A stretch of 64,000 nt of DNA from Escallonia rubra (lineage: Eukaryota; Streptophyta; Magnoliopsida; Escalloniales; Escalloniaceae). The stretch lies in contig JAVXUO010000482.1 of the NCBI GenBank assembly GCA_033065855.1, positions 124,001 through 188,000 on the forward strand. The letters run 5' to 3'. The position numbers were made by a program, and so were the translations under genes. The number at the start of each line of letters is the position of its first letter. Position 1 is the first letter of the stretch. Under the pieces are notes generated by a model. That model was not told where the DNA came from. It saw nothing but the letters and a program-made list of their open reading frames with translations, and searched no databases. Shown here one piece after another: positions 32,640 through 45,386 of the stretch.

Positions 32640-35410
32640 CATATCAAACGCTACGTAGTCCCACACTCTTATTGTGAAAAAGGAAAACATCTCTAGCAAT
32701 AGGCTTGGTCAAAGGATCAGGCACCATTCTGCTAATAGGTATATTCTTCATGGTCACATCTCATTGCACAACTAAAGCTCAAATGCAGTGATAATGAAGG
32801 CCTATGTGTTTGGCCTTCCCATGATATTTGGGGTCCTTTACAAAATCTAAGGCAGCTGCACTGTCACAGTGAACAGCGATAACCTCATCTACATGAGGTG
32901 TAACCCCTAGAGCCTGTAAGAATGACCTCAACCTAACAATTTCGTGGACTGCTGCTGAACAAGCAACATACTTCGACTCCATCGTGGATAGGGCGATGCA
33001 AGTCGGTTTTTTGCTGCACCAAGAGATAGCTCCACCTCCTAGTATGAATGCATAACCTGAACTGGATCTGCGGTCATTTCTATCACCGCCCCAATCAGCA
33101 TCGCTGTATCCTTTCAGTCTCAAGTCTCCACCATGATAACACATGACGAGATCAGCAGTTTCACGTAGGTATCGAAGAATCCTCTTTACTGCATTCCAAT
33201 GAGGGGATCCAGAATTACTCTGATAATGACTCACCATTCCAACGTCATAGCAGATGTCTAGACGCATACACAGTATATCGTACATCAGACTCCCTACTGC
33301 AGCTGCGTAAGGCATTTTGGACATCCTATTCTTTTCCTCATCATTCTTTGGGCATTGGTCTGTGCTTAACGTACACGCCTTGTCCATTGGAGTGTCTATG
33401 AGTTTTGAGTTATGCATACATAATCATTCAATGACTTTCTTGATTTATGTCTCTTGAGACAAACCAAGAAGTCTCTTTGGACGATCACGTATGATTTTAA
33501 CTCTGAACACATAATTAGCTTCTCCCATGTACTTTATCTCAAAAGTTGAGGACATCCACTGCTTAGTGGTGACAATGGAACTCATGTCATTCCCAGCTAA
33601 AAGAATGTCATCCACATACAAAGAAAGGATCAGAATTTTTCTTGGATTGTTTTACGTAAATGTGATGCAGGTTTTGTTCAATCATTTCAAAACATATAGA
33701 GGTAATGGCATGATGAAACCTAAAGTACCATTGCCTAGACGAATGTTTAAGACCATATATAGAACGTTTGAGATGGAAAACTTTGCGCTTATGTCCCTTG
33801 ACTTCAAAACCCTCCGGTTGAGCCATATAGATCTCTTCGTCTAGTTCTCCATTGAGAAATGCAGTCTTAACATTCATATGAAAAAGTTCTAAATCTTGCT
33901 GGGCAAAAATACCTAGGATCAGGCGAATTTAAGCAAATCTCACCACTGGGGAGAATGTGTCTTCATAGTCCATACCCCGCTGTTGGGTATAACCTTTCGC
34001 CACAAGACGTGCCTTATATTTGTCAAATGACCCATCTGCCTTGCGTTTGACTTTTAAAACATATTTGTTTGCAACAGTCTTGTGCCCTGGCAGAAGATCA
34101 ACCAACTCCCAGCCCTGATTCTTTTCCATTGAGCTCAACTCATCTTTTATTGTAGCCATCCACTCATTACTAGTAGGTGAAGATAAGGCTTCTTCCATAG
34201 AAGTGGGTGCATCTTCATCAGTTAGAGTGCACATACGAATTTCTCCGACAAATCTCAAAACAACAACGTGGAACTCTTCCCCGTGCACCTCTACGCAGTT
34301 GAGAATCTTATTAACCTAATGGTCCTGGTGGTGTGCTCCCAGTGTTTGGGATGCTCCCACTAGGTTGAGGGTCACTTATATTATCTTCAGCGACAACCGG
34401 ATGATGAACTAATTCCCCACCTTCGCTTGGAGATGGTAAAGTAGCTTCAACCTCTAACTCACAGAGGTCTGGATTCTTACTCGCGTCTCCAATGCTAGGA
34501 AAATCACTCTCTATGAAATCAACTTCTCAAGACTCTATTTCAGTCTTTCCACTATTTGGATGTTCACCATACATCACATAGCCTTTAGAGTTTTCAGAAT
34601 ATCTCAAGAAGATACTTTTTCTAGCTCTAGGTCCTAGTTTCTCATACTTAAGAGAAGTGCTGTGAACATAACATGCTGAGCCCCATGGGCGCAAGTTATC
34701 CAAATTTGGCTTTTGGCCATTCCAAAGCTCATATGTGGTGGATTTGACTGATTGTGAAGGCACTCGATTAAGTATATAGACTGCAGTCAAAAGAGCATCC
34801 CCCTAAAAAGATATTGGAATGTTTGCATGCGTCATCATAGACCTAACCATATCTAACAATGTTCTATTCTTTCTTTTTGCAACATCATTTTGTTGTGGAG
34901 TATAAGGAATAGTGAGTTGCTTTTTCCTCACAAAACCTCTTGAAGTGATCAGACAAATATTCGTGTCCCCGGTCATTGTGAAGAGTTTTTAAACTCTTCT
35001 CTATTTGATTCTCAACCTCTTCTGCTACAAAGCGTTTGAAACAGTCCAGAGCTTCATAGCGGTGAGATGTCAGATATACGTAACCATATCGCGTATAATC
35101 GTCTATCAGTGTAAGGAAATAAGAGGCGCCATGGCGTGCCTTAACACTCATAGGTCAACATATGTTAGAGTGAACTAGTTCAAGTGGGTGAGTTGTTCTC
35201 ACAGCCTTTCCAAAAGGCTTCCTACATGCTTTACCGGCCAAACAAGCCTCACATGTTTGTAGATTGACTTTTGCGAGTGGGCCCAAAAGGCCTTATTTAG
35301 CCAAACGAGTCATCCTATCTTGACCTATGTGGCCTAGTCTTGCATGCAGGTGGCAGAATCATTTACAATATTATCATTCACCACATAAGACTAAGAGGAC
35401 TGAAAATCAA
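32640..35410 (-). pseudogene. Copia-1 pol (integrase, reverse transcriptase, RNase H), broken
   Basis: From high to low coordinates the minus strand gives: integrase with LIDDYTRYGYV and HNDRGHEYL (35151-34885), then the downstream TAVYILNRVPS part (34790-34527), the linker and reverse transcriptase start WELVDLLPGHK, RKADGSFDKYKARLVAKGY and YEDTFSPVVRFA (34288-33929), MNVKTAFLNGELDEEIYM (33877-33608), the catalytic YVDDILLAGN (about 33625-33590), and RNase H with GYSDADWGGD and GKAKHIGLHYH (33417-32779). The end near 32650 reads MVPDPLTKPI. Order integrase-RT-RNase H is Copia. Stops and frame changes separate the parts, so it is a dead copy. Confidence 0.92.
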
Positions 35411-36667
35411 TTAAATCTAATTGAAAAACATTATCCATGCGAAAACCTTGCTCGAACAAAACATCATCCAAAAAGATGTCAACTTATTACCCTTAAAAAT
35501 AAAGGAAAAACCACTGTTTAATAAAGCAGCAACTGAAAGTGGATTAAAAGTAGCCACTGAAAGTGGATTAAGCCGAACAGTGGGTGCATATCGTACATCC
35601 TCAAGAAGCAACATGAGCCCAGTGTGCAACTTGAGCTGGTAAGAACCAATCCCCAGCACCTCCTTGGAGCTATTGTTTCCCATGAAGATTTGTTTGCTTC
35701 CCACTGGAATCCGGTGGTAATCTACGAACCCCTCTCGATCACGTGCTACATGTTTTGTTGCATCTGTATCCACAGACCACACAAGTTGGGAATGAGCAAC
35801 CATCACATGTAAGGAAATATATATTTGAGAGAGAGATTCAGAAGGTACCTTATTCGACTCAGTGCAATCATGAGCGAAGTGTCCTTTCTGTTGACAGTTG
35901 AAGTATTTAACTTTAGACAAATCCTTTTTCCCACGACATTTTCCTCTCTTGAGTTTTATTTTCCATTCCTTTGGTGCAGAAGTGCTAGCCTCGCCTTTCT
36001 TACTTTGTCTTTCGTGCTTGCCATTTGCATTGCCTTAGCCCTCTTGGGCAACATAAGTAAGGGTCTTGTGAGTATCTTGAGTCTCAGCCTCAAGGATGAC
36101 ATGCTGTGAAACATTAATTTTTTTTGATGTTTTCACTATGGGTCAATATCTGTTTCATATTGGCCCACGAGGCAGGAAGGGACCTTATGACAGCTCTAAC
36201 TTGCTGCTCATCTGTGAGCGTATGGCCAGCATCCCTTAGCTTACCAATCATATTGGACATCACCCTTAGATGTTCATTCATGGTATGCTTAGGGTCTTTT
36301 GTGTACTCCTCAAACTTGATCACAAGGCTACAAAGCTGCGTAATTGAGGTTCCACCAAAAGAGAACTTGAGCTGATCTTACAAAGCTTTGCAAGTTGGAA
36401 GTTCATCAAATTGCCCAATTAGATCATTTTGCAAGTTGCTCAAGAAGGTGTAGCGCGCGTTACAATCTTTCTCATGCCATTTCTGGTAGGCAGCGTGGTC
36501 TCTTAGGGGTTGCCCCTCAGTGGGCGCGGCCATCTCTTTCTTTAAGTACTCCTCGAGCTCTTGTTCGTTCAGCATAAATTTTCCTTTTTTTTGTGTCAAA
36601 CGTCATAATTATCCCCATTAAGTTTCTCACCCTTAACGAGATCGGCCATGACATTCTTGGCGGCCAT
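35411..36667 (-). pseudogene. Copia-1 gag and protease, broken
   Basis: Gag starts at ATG 36667 (MAAKNVMADLVKGEKLN) and continues FMLNEQELEEYLKKEM, FLSNLQNDLIGQFDELPT, MNEHLRVMSNMIGKLRD and SLPASWANMKQILTHSENIK, the helices of Copia Gag. A zinc knuckle follows as YFNCQQKGHFAHDC, with Tyr where the first Cys of CX2CX4HX4C should be. The protease-like part reads WSVDTDATKHVARDREGF and ends LNSGFSFIFK. Single-base frameshifts and stops are present between parts. Confidence 0.88.
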
Positions 36668-38296
36668 TCTATTCACTACATTAGTTTGCGCAAGGAAAAG
36701 GCATTACTTATACATCCTTCTATTTATTTCAAAAAATTCAAATGAAAAATATTATCCTTTCTCACATCATGAAATAAAAAATTTGCTAAGCTCATCATCA
36801 TCTCCCATGTATGTGAGTTGGAAAAATATATTTTTCAAGTAATTTTTCGCACTAAATTTCATCATCATATAATCCACAAAGTAATAAATCATTCGCGAGA
36901 TAATTTAGAACAATATAAAATTGCACCATGCAACAAAGTGTGTAAAGAGTCCATTGAGCCCTATTGGCATTCTAATAACTTAAAACAAAAGTAAACACCT
37001 AAGTTCATTAAGAATGCCAATCTAATATCCATCCATTTAACCTAAAACTTGCGTGCTAAAAAATAAGGCAATTAAATGGATGAATAGGCCACATTCTCCT
37101 TGCAAGGAAAACAGGCACTAAGGCCTTGAAATTGGGTAGAAGAAAAATGTGGGCTTACCAAACCCCAACAAATATGCTTCAACAAAAGCATATATAATCC
37201 ATAACACAAATCACGACAAACAAATAAAACAGAATTCATCTATGTCATATAGCTCTCCCCAATATTTATTTCTACCCATGAAATGCAAAAAATAATATTT
37301 GTGCATTATTCGTATTTTTTTTTTGGATCATAAAACTACCATCAAAATACTCAAAAAAGGCCAAGAAATGATAGATTAATTTTTTTAAAATGACAAACTA
37401 TAAATTGAACCCTAATATACCCTCTGGAATTAAAGAAAAAATTCCGTGTGCATAAAAAATAAATTTAAGCTAATTTCTATAGTAAAAGTTGTTTAAAAAT
37501 TAAATAGAATACACATAGAGGGTATAAAGATAAATTTAACACCATAAAAAAAATTCAGAAGCCAAGACAAGGACCCACGCACTGGCGGTGGGGTCAGAAC
37601 TAGCCGAAAATAGCCCTCACGTGCCTCCACGTGTCACCGTGCACGTGGGGCAGCGCCTGGATCTTCTTGGAGCAGGCGCATGTGTGCACGCACACGCATC
37701 CAGCCACGTGTGGAGCGCGTGCATGCGCATAACCTCAGCCTCGGCTGACGCGTGGCGGCTCGTGGGGCGCGGCTTGGCGCCCGTGCGACGCGTGGTAGGC
37801 TGGCTTGATACGCGACTCGAGCGTGCGGCTTGGATGGCGCGTGGCAGTTTGGCTTGAGCGCACGGCGCGCGTGTGGCACTGTTCTTCTTCTTTAGGAGGC
37901 CATATCTTTCTCATTTTTAAGCTAAATAATGCGGGCCATATATCGTTGGAAATTTATGCGACATAAATAATGTCTGTATGAACGGATTATGATAAAAACT
38001 GGATATCTTCCTTCAAATTTGAGCCCCAAAACTCGAAAAAGTCACAGTTTTCTTGAAATTTAAAATCGTGATTTCTGACAGACCATGGATCCAATAATCA
38101 CTAAATTTTATGCAGTTCATCGTCAACCATAGTTGAACAAAACCATATATTTACTTTTTAGAATAACATGCTCAAAAAATTTCTAATTTTTCTTGATGGG
38201 TCTCATATATATGTATCTCGAAAAAAATCTCAACATGCACATAAAGTATACTAGCATGTTAAAGGCAATCAACAAGTAATCATGCTCTGATACCAA
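36668..38296 (-). other. Leader of Copia-1, with primer-binding site at 38283-38295
   Basis: On the minus strand TGGTATCAGAGCA lies one base after the LTR (PBS for initiator tRNA-Met). The 1.6-kb leader has a GC-rich island at about 37570-37880 rich in GCACGCGTG-like motifs; open frames there are composition artefacts. The same leader recurs inverted at 39078-40735. Confidence 0.85.
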
Positions 38297-38680
38297 TGTT
38301 GAAAAAAATAATTGAAGACGCTACCATGTAACACGTAGTGGATTTGGGAACATATCGTACGAAGTATCCAAAGATTCTGACGAAGGATCCTTGTTGTTAT
38401 GTGCCTCCAATACGCTTTATCTTTTTCGCAAGTACAAAAACGGTTACTAGAGTCGAGCTCTTCATCTACGAATCAAATCCTAGAACTTGGTGATGCTCTA
38501 GAGAGAGTGCAATAGAGGGATAGATTGTTTTGTGACTTATTATTTATGACTTCTTTTTTCTTGGGATATCTCTAGCCTTTATATAGAGATAGTATTAGAG
38601 ACTGACTTTATGTCAAACACTTAGGAGATAAAGACTGTATTGATCTCAAACAGCTAGGATATAAATATTGTATTTATTAA
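38297..38680 (-). mobile_element. 5' LTR of Copia-1
   Basis: Read on the minus strand it ends TTTTTTTCAACA directly before the PBS. It is the inverted equivalent of the LTR ending at 39063. The 5' boundary lies in an AT-rich zone near the centre of the inverted repeat and is approximate. Confidence 0.75.
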
Positions 38681-38689
38681 TAAATTGGG

Positions 38690-39063
38690 TCAGTGGACCC
38701 ATTATCTGCTATCCCATTATCTGCTCACTAATAGATAATGTGTATTTGTTAGTCAGGATTACTACACTTAATTAGAGGATATTTATCTCCTAAGTGTTTG
38801 AGGTAAAGCCAAAATAAGTCATAGACAATCACAAGACAATCCCTCTCTCTATTGCACTCTCTCTAGAGCATCACCAAACTCTATTTGGTTCGTGGACGAA
38901 GAACTCGACTCTAGTAGCCGTTTTCTTACCTGCGAAAAAGATCAAGTGTATTGGAGGCTAGTAACAACAAGGATCATTCGTCGGAATTTTCAGTTACTTT
39001 CGTATGGTATGTTTTTGGACCCACTACGTATTACGTGGTAGCATCATTAATTTTTTTTCAACA
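38690..39063 (+). mobile_element. 5' LTR of Copia-2
   Basis: It ends TTTTTTTTCAACA, followed after one base by TGGTATCAAAGCA (39065-39077), a PBS with one mismatch. It shares 'gatgctctagagagagtgca' and 'cacttaggagataaa' type blocks with the LTR of Copia-1 in inverted orientation. The left boundary is approximate. Confidence 0.75.
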
Positions 39064-39064
39064 T

Positions 39065-40735
39065 TGGTATCAAAGCATGATTACTTGTTGATTCGCCTTT
39101 AACATGCTAGTATAAATTATGTGCATGTTACGTTTTTCCCAGAATACATATATATGAGACCCATCAAGAAAAATTCGAAACTTTTGAGCATGTTATTCTG
39201 AAAAATAATTATATGGTTTTTTTTCTCCTTTGGTAGAGGATGAACTCCATAAAATTTCATGATTATTGGATGCATGGTTTGTGAGAAATCACGATTTTAA
39301 TTTTCAAGAAAATAGTGACTTTTTTTAGTTTTGGAGCTTAAATTCGGAGTATGATATCTAGTTTTTATCATGATTGGTTAGTATAGTATTAATCTATGTC
39401 GCATAAGCTTTCCAATGATATATGGCAAGTATTATTTGGCTTAAAAATGAGAGAGATATGGCCTCTTGAATTTGGCTTCGCAGCATGGCGAACGCTGCAA
39501 AAATTAGTATTTTTTTTAATGCAGAAGATGAACAGTGCCACATGCCTGCCATGCGCTCAAGTCGAGCTACCACCCGCCATCCAAGCAGCACGCGCGAGTC
39601 ACGTGTGAAGCCAGTCGACCACGCGCCGCACGTGTGCCCAGCCGCGCCCCCATGAGTCGCCATGCTCGCCCATGTGCCAGCGTAGGCTGCTATCACGCGG
39701 ATGCACAAGTGCCATGTGCTCCACCTGTGGCTGCTTCCACGCACGTACGTGCACACATGCGTCTGCTGCACGAAACTCCAGGCGCTACCGCACGCGCACA
39801 ATGGCACGTGGAGGCGTACCCCACCATCGGCGCGTGGGCCTTTGTCTTGGCTTCTGAATTTTCGTTGTGGTGTTAAATTTACCTTTATACCCTCTATGTG
39901 TATTCTGTTTAATTTTTAACCGACTTTTTCTATAGAAATTAGCTTTAAAAATTTGTTTTATGCACGCGGAATTTTTTCCTTAATCCAAGAGGGTATATTA
40001 GGGTTAAATTTACTGTTTGTCATTTTAAAAATTAATCTCTCATTTTCGGCCATTTTTGAGTATTTTTATGGTAGTTTTGTGATCCAAAAAAAAAATATGA
40101 ATAATGTGTAAATATTAATTTTTGCACTTCGTGGGCAGAAATAAATATTGTGGAGAGCTAACATAGATGAATTCTGTTTTATTTGTTTGCTTTGATTCGT
40201 GTTATGATTTAAATATGCTTTTGTTGAAGTATATTTGTTGGATTTTGGTAAGCCCACATTTTTCTTTTACCCAATTTCAAGGCCTTCGCGCCCGTTTTCC
40301 TTAGAAGGAGAATGTGGTCTATTCATCCATTTAATTGCATTGTTTTTTAGCATGCTAGTTTTAGGTTAAATGGATGGATATTAGATTGACAATCTAAATA
40401 AACTTATATGTTTAGTTTTGTTTTAAGTTATTAGAATGCCAATAGGACTCAATGGAGTCCTTGTACACTTTGTTGTACAGTGCAATTTTATATTGTTCTA
40501 AATTATCACACGGATGATTTATTACTTTGTGGACTATATGATGTTGAAATTTATTATGAAAAATTACTTGGAAAATATTTTTCCAACTCACATACATGGG
40601 AGATGATTACGAGCTTAGCAAATTTTGATTTCATGATGTTAGGAAGGATAATATTTTTTATTTGAATTTTTTAAAATAAATAGAAGGATGTATACGTAAT
40701 GCCTTTTCCTTGCGCAAACTAATTTAGTGAATAGA
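39065..40735 (+). other. PBS and leader of Copia-2
   Basis: This is the inverted counterpart of 36668-38296, including the GC-rich island (about 39535-39830) and the AT-rich stretch just before gag. No real gene lies here. Confidence 0.8.
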
Positions 40736-41324
40736 ATGGCCACCAAGAATGTCATAGCTGATCTCGTTAAGGATGGAAAACTTAACGAAAATAATTATGA
40801 CGCCTGGCACAAAAAGATAGAATTTATGCTGAACGAATAAGAGCTTGAGGAGCACTTGACCAAAGAGATGGTCGCGCCCACTGAGGAGCAACCTCTAAAG
40901 ACCACATTGCTTACCAGAAATGGCATGAGAAAGATCGTAGTGCGTGCCACACCTTGTTGAGCAGCTTGCAAAATGATATAATTTGGCAGTTTGATGAACT
41001 TCTAACCTGTAATGCTTTATAGGATCAGCTCAAGTTCTCTTTTGGTGGAACCTCAAGTATGCGGTTTTGTAGCCATGTGATCAAGTTTGAGGAGTACTCA
41101 AACGACCCTAAGCATACCATGAATGAACATCTAAGGGTGATGTCCAATATGATTGATAAGTTAAGGGATGTTGGCCATGCGCTCATAGATGAGCAGCAAG
41201 TTAGAGCTGTCATAAGGTCTTTTCCTGCTTCATGGGCCAACATGAAACAAATATTGACCCACAGTGAAAATATCAAGAACTTTTCTGATATTTCACAGCA
41301 TGTCATCTTGAGGTTGAGACTCGA
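40736..41324 (+). pseudogene. Copia-2 gag, truncated
   Basis: Starts MATKNVIADLVKDGKLNENN, then FMLNE followed by a stop, and after frame changes gives HVIKFEEYSNDPKHTMNEHL, MSNMIDKLRDVGHALIDEQQ and WANMKQILTHSENIKN. It is collinear with Copia-1 gag but in opposite orientation. The copy ends abruptly after 'gaggttgagactcga', where the Gypsy-like LTR begins; no pol follows. Confidence 0.9.
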
Positions 41325-41779
41325 GGTAATGCCCCGAACCTAGGGCTAGCAGGTTATTAGTTATTTAGCGACAATTTTTATGAGTGATGTTCTTTTGAGT
41401 TCTTAGCGATGATTGGCTTAAGAAATGTTATCAGCAACAATTTATAATACCAGTAGCTACAAATAAAAAATGGGTGCAATAGAGAAATAAATATAACGTA
41501 GTCGATCACCCGGGAGAAGTTATAATTATTAGGGTTTATTCTATAAATATCTGATCTCTCATCTTAGTTATTTTAAAATGGCAGAGAGAGATCTATGGAG
41601 AAAAATGCGGGATCTTGAAATGACTAAGAGAGATTTGGAAAAAAAAAAGAAGAGTTTGGAGGCAATTGAGAAATATAAATTGAAATATATATATATATAT
41701 ATATATATACAAGATTAAAAAGTCAAAAAAAGAAAGAAAGAAAGAATCGGCATAGAAAGAAACGGGGAGAAGACACGTA

Positions 41780-42588
41780 TAGCCTGTTAGCGAGTTTTTT
41801 TAGGAGAGAAAGGGAAGGAAAAGAAAGGAAAGTGACTACTTTCCTCCCTTTTCTTTAGTTTGTGAGTTTTTTTAAGGAGAGAAAAGAAGAGAAAGGGGAG
41901 GAAAGTTTGGACTTCTTTTGTCTCTAAATCTTTCCTCCCAAAATTGGGAAGAAACGGAGAGAAAGGAAACTCTCATAAGTAACATTTTAATAATGCCCAT
42001 ATCACCCTTGAGACAATGAAGACTAAATTTTGAATGACTTCTAGGTTTTAAGGTTTCTTATGGAAGCTTATCACTTTATTTACAATTAAGTGATTGTTTT
42101 AGATGTTAGAGTTGACTCATAACTGATTATTTTGCTTTTAGTGTGACATTAATTAGATTTAGATGTTGGGATGCTTTTCGTGATCTCATGGTTATTTTTG
42201 TTTTTAACATGATGAAATTAATCAACTATGTAAGGCTTATGACATTAGTATGATATGTATTTTGTATGATTTATCGATAATTAAATTATTTTACCAACAA
42301 AGTCATGTTTTTTTTAGGATCATACATTCTTAATCTTTGTTAGAATCATCACAAATTAGTATAAGGGTATATACGTAACCATAGTATAAGGGTATATACG
42401 TAACCATGTGTCTTTTCTTTTCTTTTCTGCTTAACTCACAAACAAGAGAAAAGAATGATACTTTCTTTTCTCTCTTAAACTCACAAACAAGAGGAAGGAT
42501 AATTGTTTTCCCTTCTCTTCCTTTCTCTTCTTTTCCCTTCTCTTCCTTTCTTTTCTTTTCTCTCGTCTCAAAACTCACAAACAGGCTA
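41780..42588. mobile_element. MITE-like inverted repeat, ends TAGCCTGTT...AACAGGCTA
   Basis: The left end TAGCCTGTTAGCGAGTTTT and the complement of the right end, TAGCCTGTTTGTGAGTTTT, pair. GTA lies outside both ends, perhaps a 3-bp duplication. The motif GTTTGTGAGTTT recurs inside each arm. The interior is purine-rich on the left and pyrimidine-rich on the right. No coding region is present. The superfamily is not assigned. Confidence 0.6.
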
Positions 42589-44089
42589 GTAGAGAAAGGC
42601 GAGACGCCTAGAGCGACGGCGCCATTTCCCTTTCGGAGCAACCCCACTACCGGCCATGCATCGATCACCGGTTATCAACTTCGGCGACACGCCTTCGCCG
42701 GAAGCACCATCCAATGCCTCCGCGAACCGAACATCGTAGGTGGCACCTGCCAATTACAATCGGCGCAGCGCCGCCACCATCCCTTTTCATAAGCCTTCAT
42801 CACCGCCATCTAGCGGTTCTCTCGCCGCCCATCGACCAGATCCACAACCAGTCGTGGACCACTGAGAGCTACCAGAGCCATCGCGATCAGAGGTACCTCT
42901 GGGATAAATTAGGTGGTTTGTGTGTAACAGCTTGTGATTTGTTTGGGTGCGTAATGTGGAGGGTGCTTTAGAGTTGGTTTTTGGGTGTAGCGCAATAGCA
43001 AGAATGGTGGTGGACTAGTTGTGAATTGTTGGAAAGTGGCACATGAAGTGGTAGATTGATTGTGGAAGCTAGTAGCTGGTATGTTGGGTTTTGGTGGTAT
43101 TGACTATGAAACGGTGTTCGATGGTATGATTGCGTTATTGTGGTTGTAGTGGCGGTTTAATTATAGTGCTTGTGTTAGCTAGACTAGAGTAACTATGGTG
43201 GTGTTACTGATGTATATGACGACGATGAATGGAATTTAGGAGTGTGTTGATTGATGAGGCAATCTGTCGGGTTCAATTATTGATGGTTGTGGCGTGAAAT
43301 CAAAATGTGCTGAGTGGGATGTGTATGACTGTATTCTAGCATCTGGGTGGTTTGTGTGTGTGCAGCGGTGGGTGTACGGTGCATGTAATTAGGCAAGTGT
43401 GTAGGTGTGGTCGTTGTTGGATGATGGGTGTAACAGGGGTGCATGTGGGACACTATTGTTTCAGGTGCACGTGCTGTTGCTGTTTAGGCAACACGATATT
43501 GTGTAAGGCCGGTGTATGTGTATGTAGCAGTGCGAGGGGTATACATGTATTGTGTGGTGGGGGAATGGTCAAGTGGTATTGGTACAGTTATGTGTCTATG
43601 TTGTTTGTGCATTTTGTAGCGTGCGGGGTGAGTAGTAGGTGCTTGGAAGATTTTGGAAGTGATGGGTTACTTGGGTAATAAAAAAAAAATCAATTAGTGG
43701 AGTTGAGTTGTACGTCTATGTGGTATGGTGAGTATGTGTGTGTTGTATATAGTATGTGTACATGGTGTAGGTGTACCCTATGCTTGTGAAGGTGTACCCT
43801 ATGCATGTATGTGCTTTGGACAAGGGAACACATAGGTTATGAGAATAAAAAGGGAATGATTAGCGTGAGCTCTAGAGTTGAGTTGGTACTATTGAGCATA
43901 AGGTTCGTTTGTTGGATCAGTTAAATTATGCGTGTTGAGAGAGAGAGGCATGGTGAGTGGGACATGATATTGGATGCAGCGTCTAAGTTGTTTGAGAAAA
44001 TATCCAATAGGAACTCTGCATTTTCATCGACAATGTCTTTTATGTTATAGTGAGGTTGAGGTTATGGAGATGAAAGGAATGGCTTTGAC

Positions 44090-45386
44090 TAGGGCTGTAT
44101 ACGAACCGAGTTCGAGCCGAACATGGGTGTGTTCGAACTCAGTTTGTTTAAATTTTAGTATGTTTGAGCTCGGCTCGTGTTCGTTTAGAGCCAAAAAATC
44201 AATGTTCGAACTTGGCTCGAGTTTGTGACTATGAAACTCGGGCTCGACTCGTTCAACTCGTTTAACAATACGAGTCGAACACGAGTTCACGAACTCGGCT
44301 CGTATTCGAGTTCAACAGTCAACCAAATCCTAAAATTTGCTCAAAAATCTCAAATCCTTCATGCAATCAAGCTATAATAATAAAAAATTGAAATAAAAAA
44401 GATGCAAGAAAGGATGCAGATTTGAGGTTGAGCCCTTGGCTTTGCGGCTTTGCCTCCAGTGGTCAGCAACCCCTCCATAGCTATCGATAGGGGTTTATAT
44501 TCCTATCAAAGCAGATTCTGGCGACGGGGAGATGTTGGCGTCGGAGACAGGCGATGACAGCATCCAAGCCACGATGTCCATGTGAAGAGAGGGAGAGAGA
44601 GAGAGAGATGTGCGATCTGCCATTTCATGAGGAAGAGAGGTGCTACGTGTGACACGATCTACCGATCTGTGAGGTGGGTGCGTGTTTGAGATGAATGAGG
44701 CGATGGGAGAGCAAGTGCGACGTGATCTGTCGATGGTGTGTGTGTTTGAGACAGGTACGGTGCAATCTGCCGGTGGTATGTGTGTGTGAAATGAGGGAGG
44801 CGATGGGAGAAGTTAGATTTAGGTCTTAGTTTATATAGTTGGGGCTTTTGGGTTGTTGGGCCTAAAGGCTGGGCCCTTTAGGAATTGGACTGTGGAATCT
44901 GTGACCATTAAAAGGTTCAACATAATTTGTTCTCCGAATACTTTGAAGCTAAACAGCAAGCCTGTCAAAAAGCTCAATTATAAGGCCTCCATATGCTACA
45001 ACAAGTCAGCAAACAACAAGCCCAACCAAACTGACTGGGCTTCACCACTAGTGAGGCACTTATGCTTAGATATATAATCATGGGCTCTAGCTAATAAGTG
45101 GGTTAGAGTTTTGGTAATTGACTTTAGGGCCTACAGATTTAAATTTAAATTTTAAGGTTTATGTAAATATTATTTATTTAAACATATTATAAATTTATTA
45201 TTTAGACGAGTTGTTCGCGAACACGTTTGTGAACATTTTGGAGTGTTCATGTTCGGCTCGTTTATTAAACGAGCTCTAAAAACTTGTTCATGTTCTGTTC
45301 GTATATTAGACGAACGAACATGAATGAGTTCTATAAAGAACGAACCACGAGCCGTTCGTGAACGGTTCGTTTCATTTACAGCCCTA
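44090..45386. mobile_element. Non-autonomous hAT element, 8-bp TSD GCTTTGAC/GCCTTGAC
   Basis: Termini TAGGGCTGTATACGAAC and, from the right, TAGGGCTGTAAATGAAACG fit the hAT pattern T/CAGGG. The 8-bp flanks at 44082-44089 and 45387-45394 differ at one base. Subterminal DNA on both sides repeats GAGCTCGGCTCG- and ACGAACACGA-like motifs. No transposase frame is present; the frame at 44853-45077 is unrecognised. Confidence 0.88.

Noticed and set aside
38283-38295. Possible tRNA gene fragment
   Set aside because: It is a 13-base primer-binding site next to an LTR; no tRNA cloverleaf surrounds it.
39535-39919. Overlapping plus-strand frames in GC-rich DNA
   Set aside because: Copia leader; the inverted copy at 37588-37880 does not keep the same frames.
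43352-43678. 108-codon Cys/Val/Gly-rich frame
   Set aside because: GT-rich composition within an LTR; no recognisable domain.
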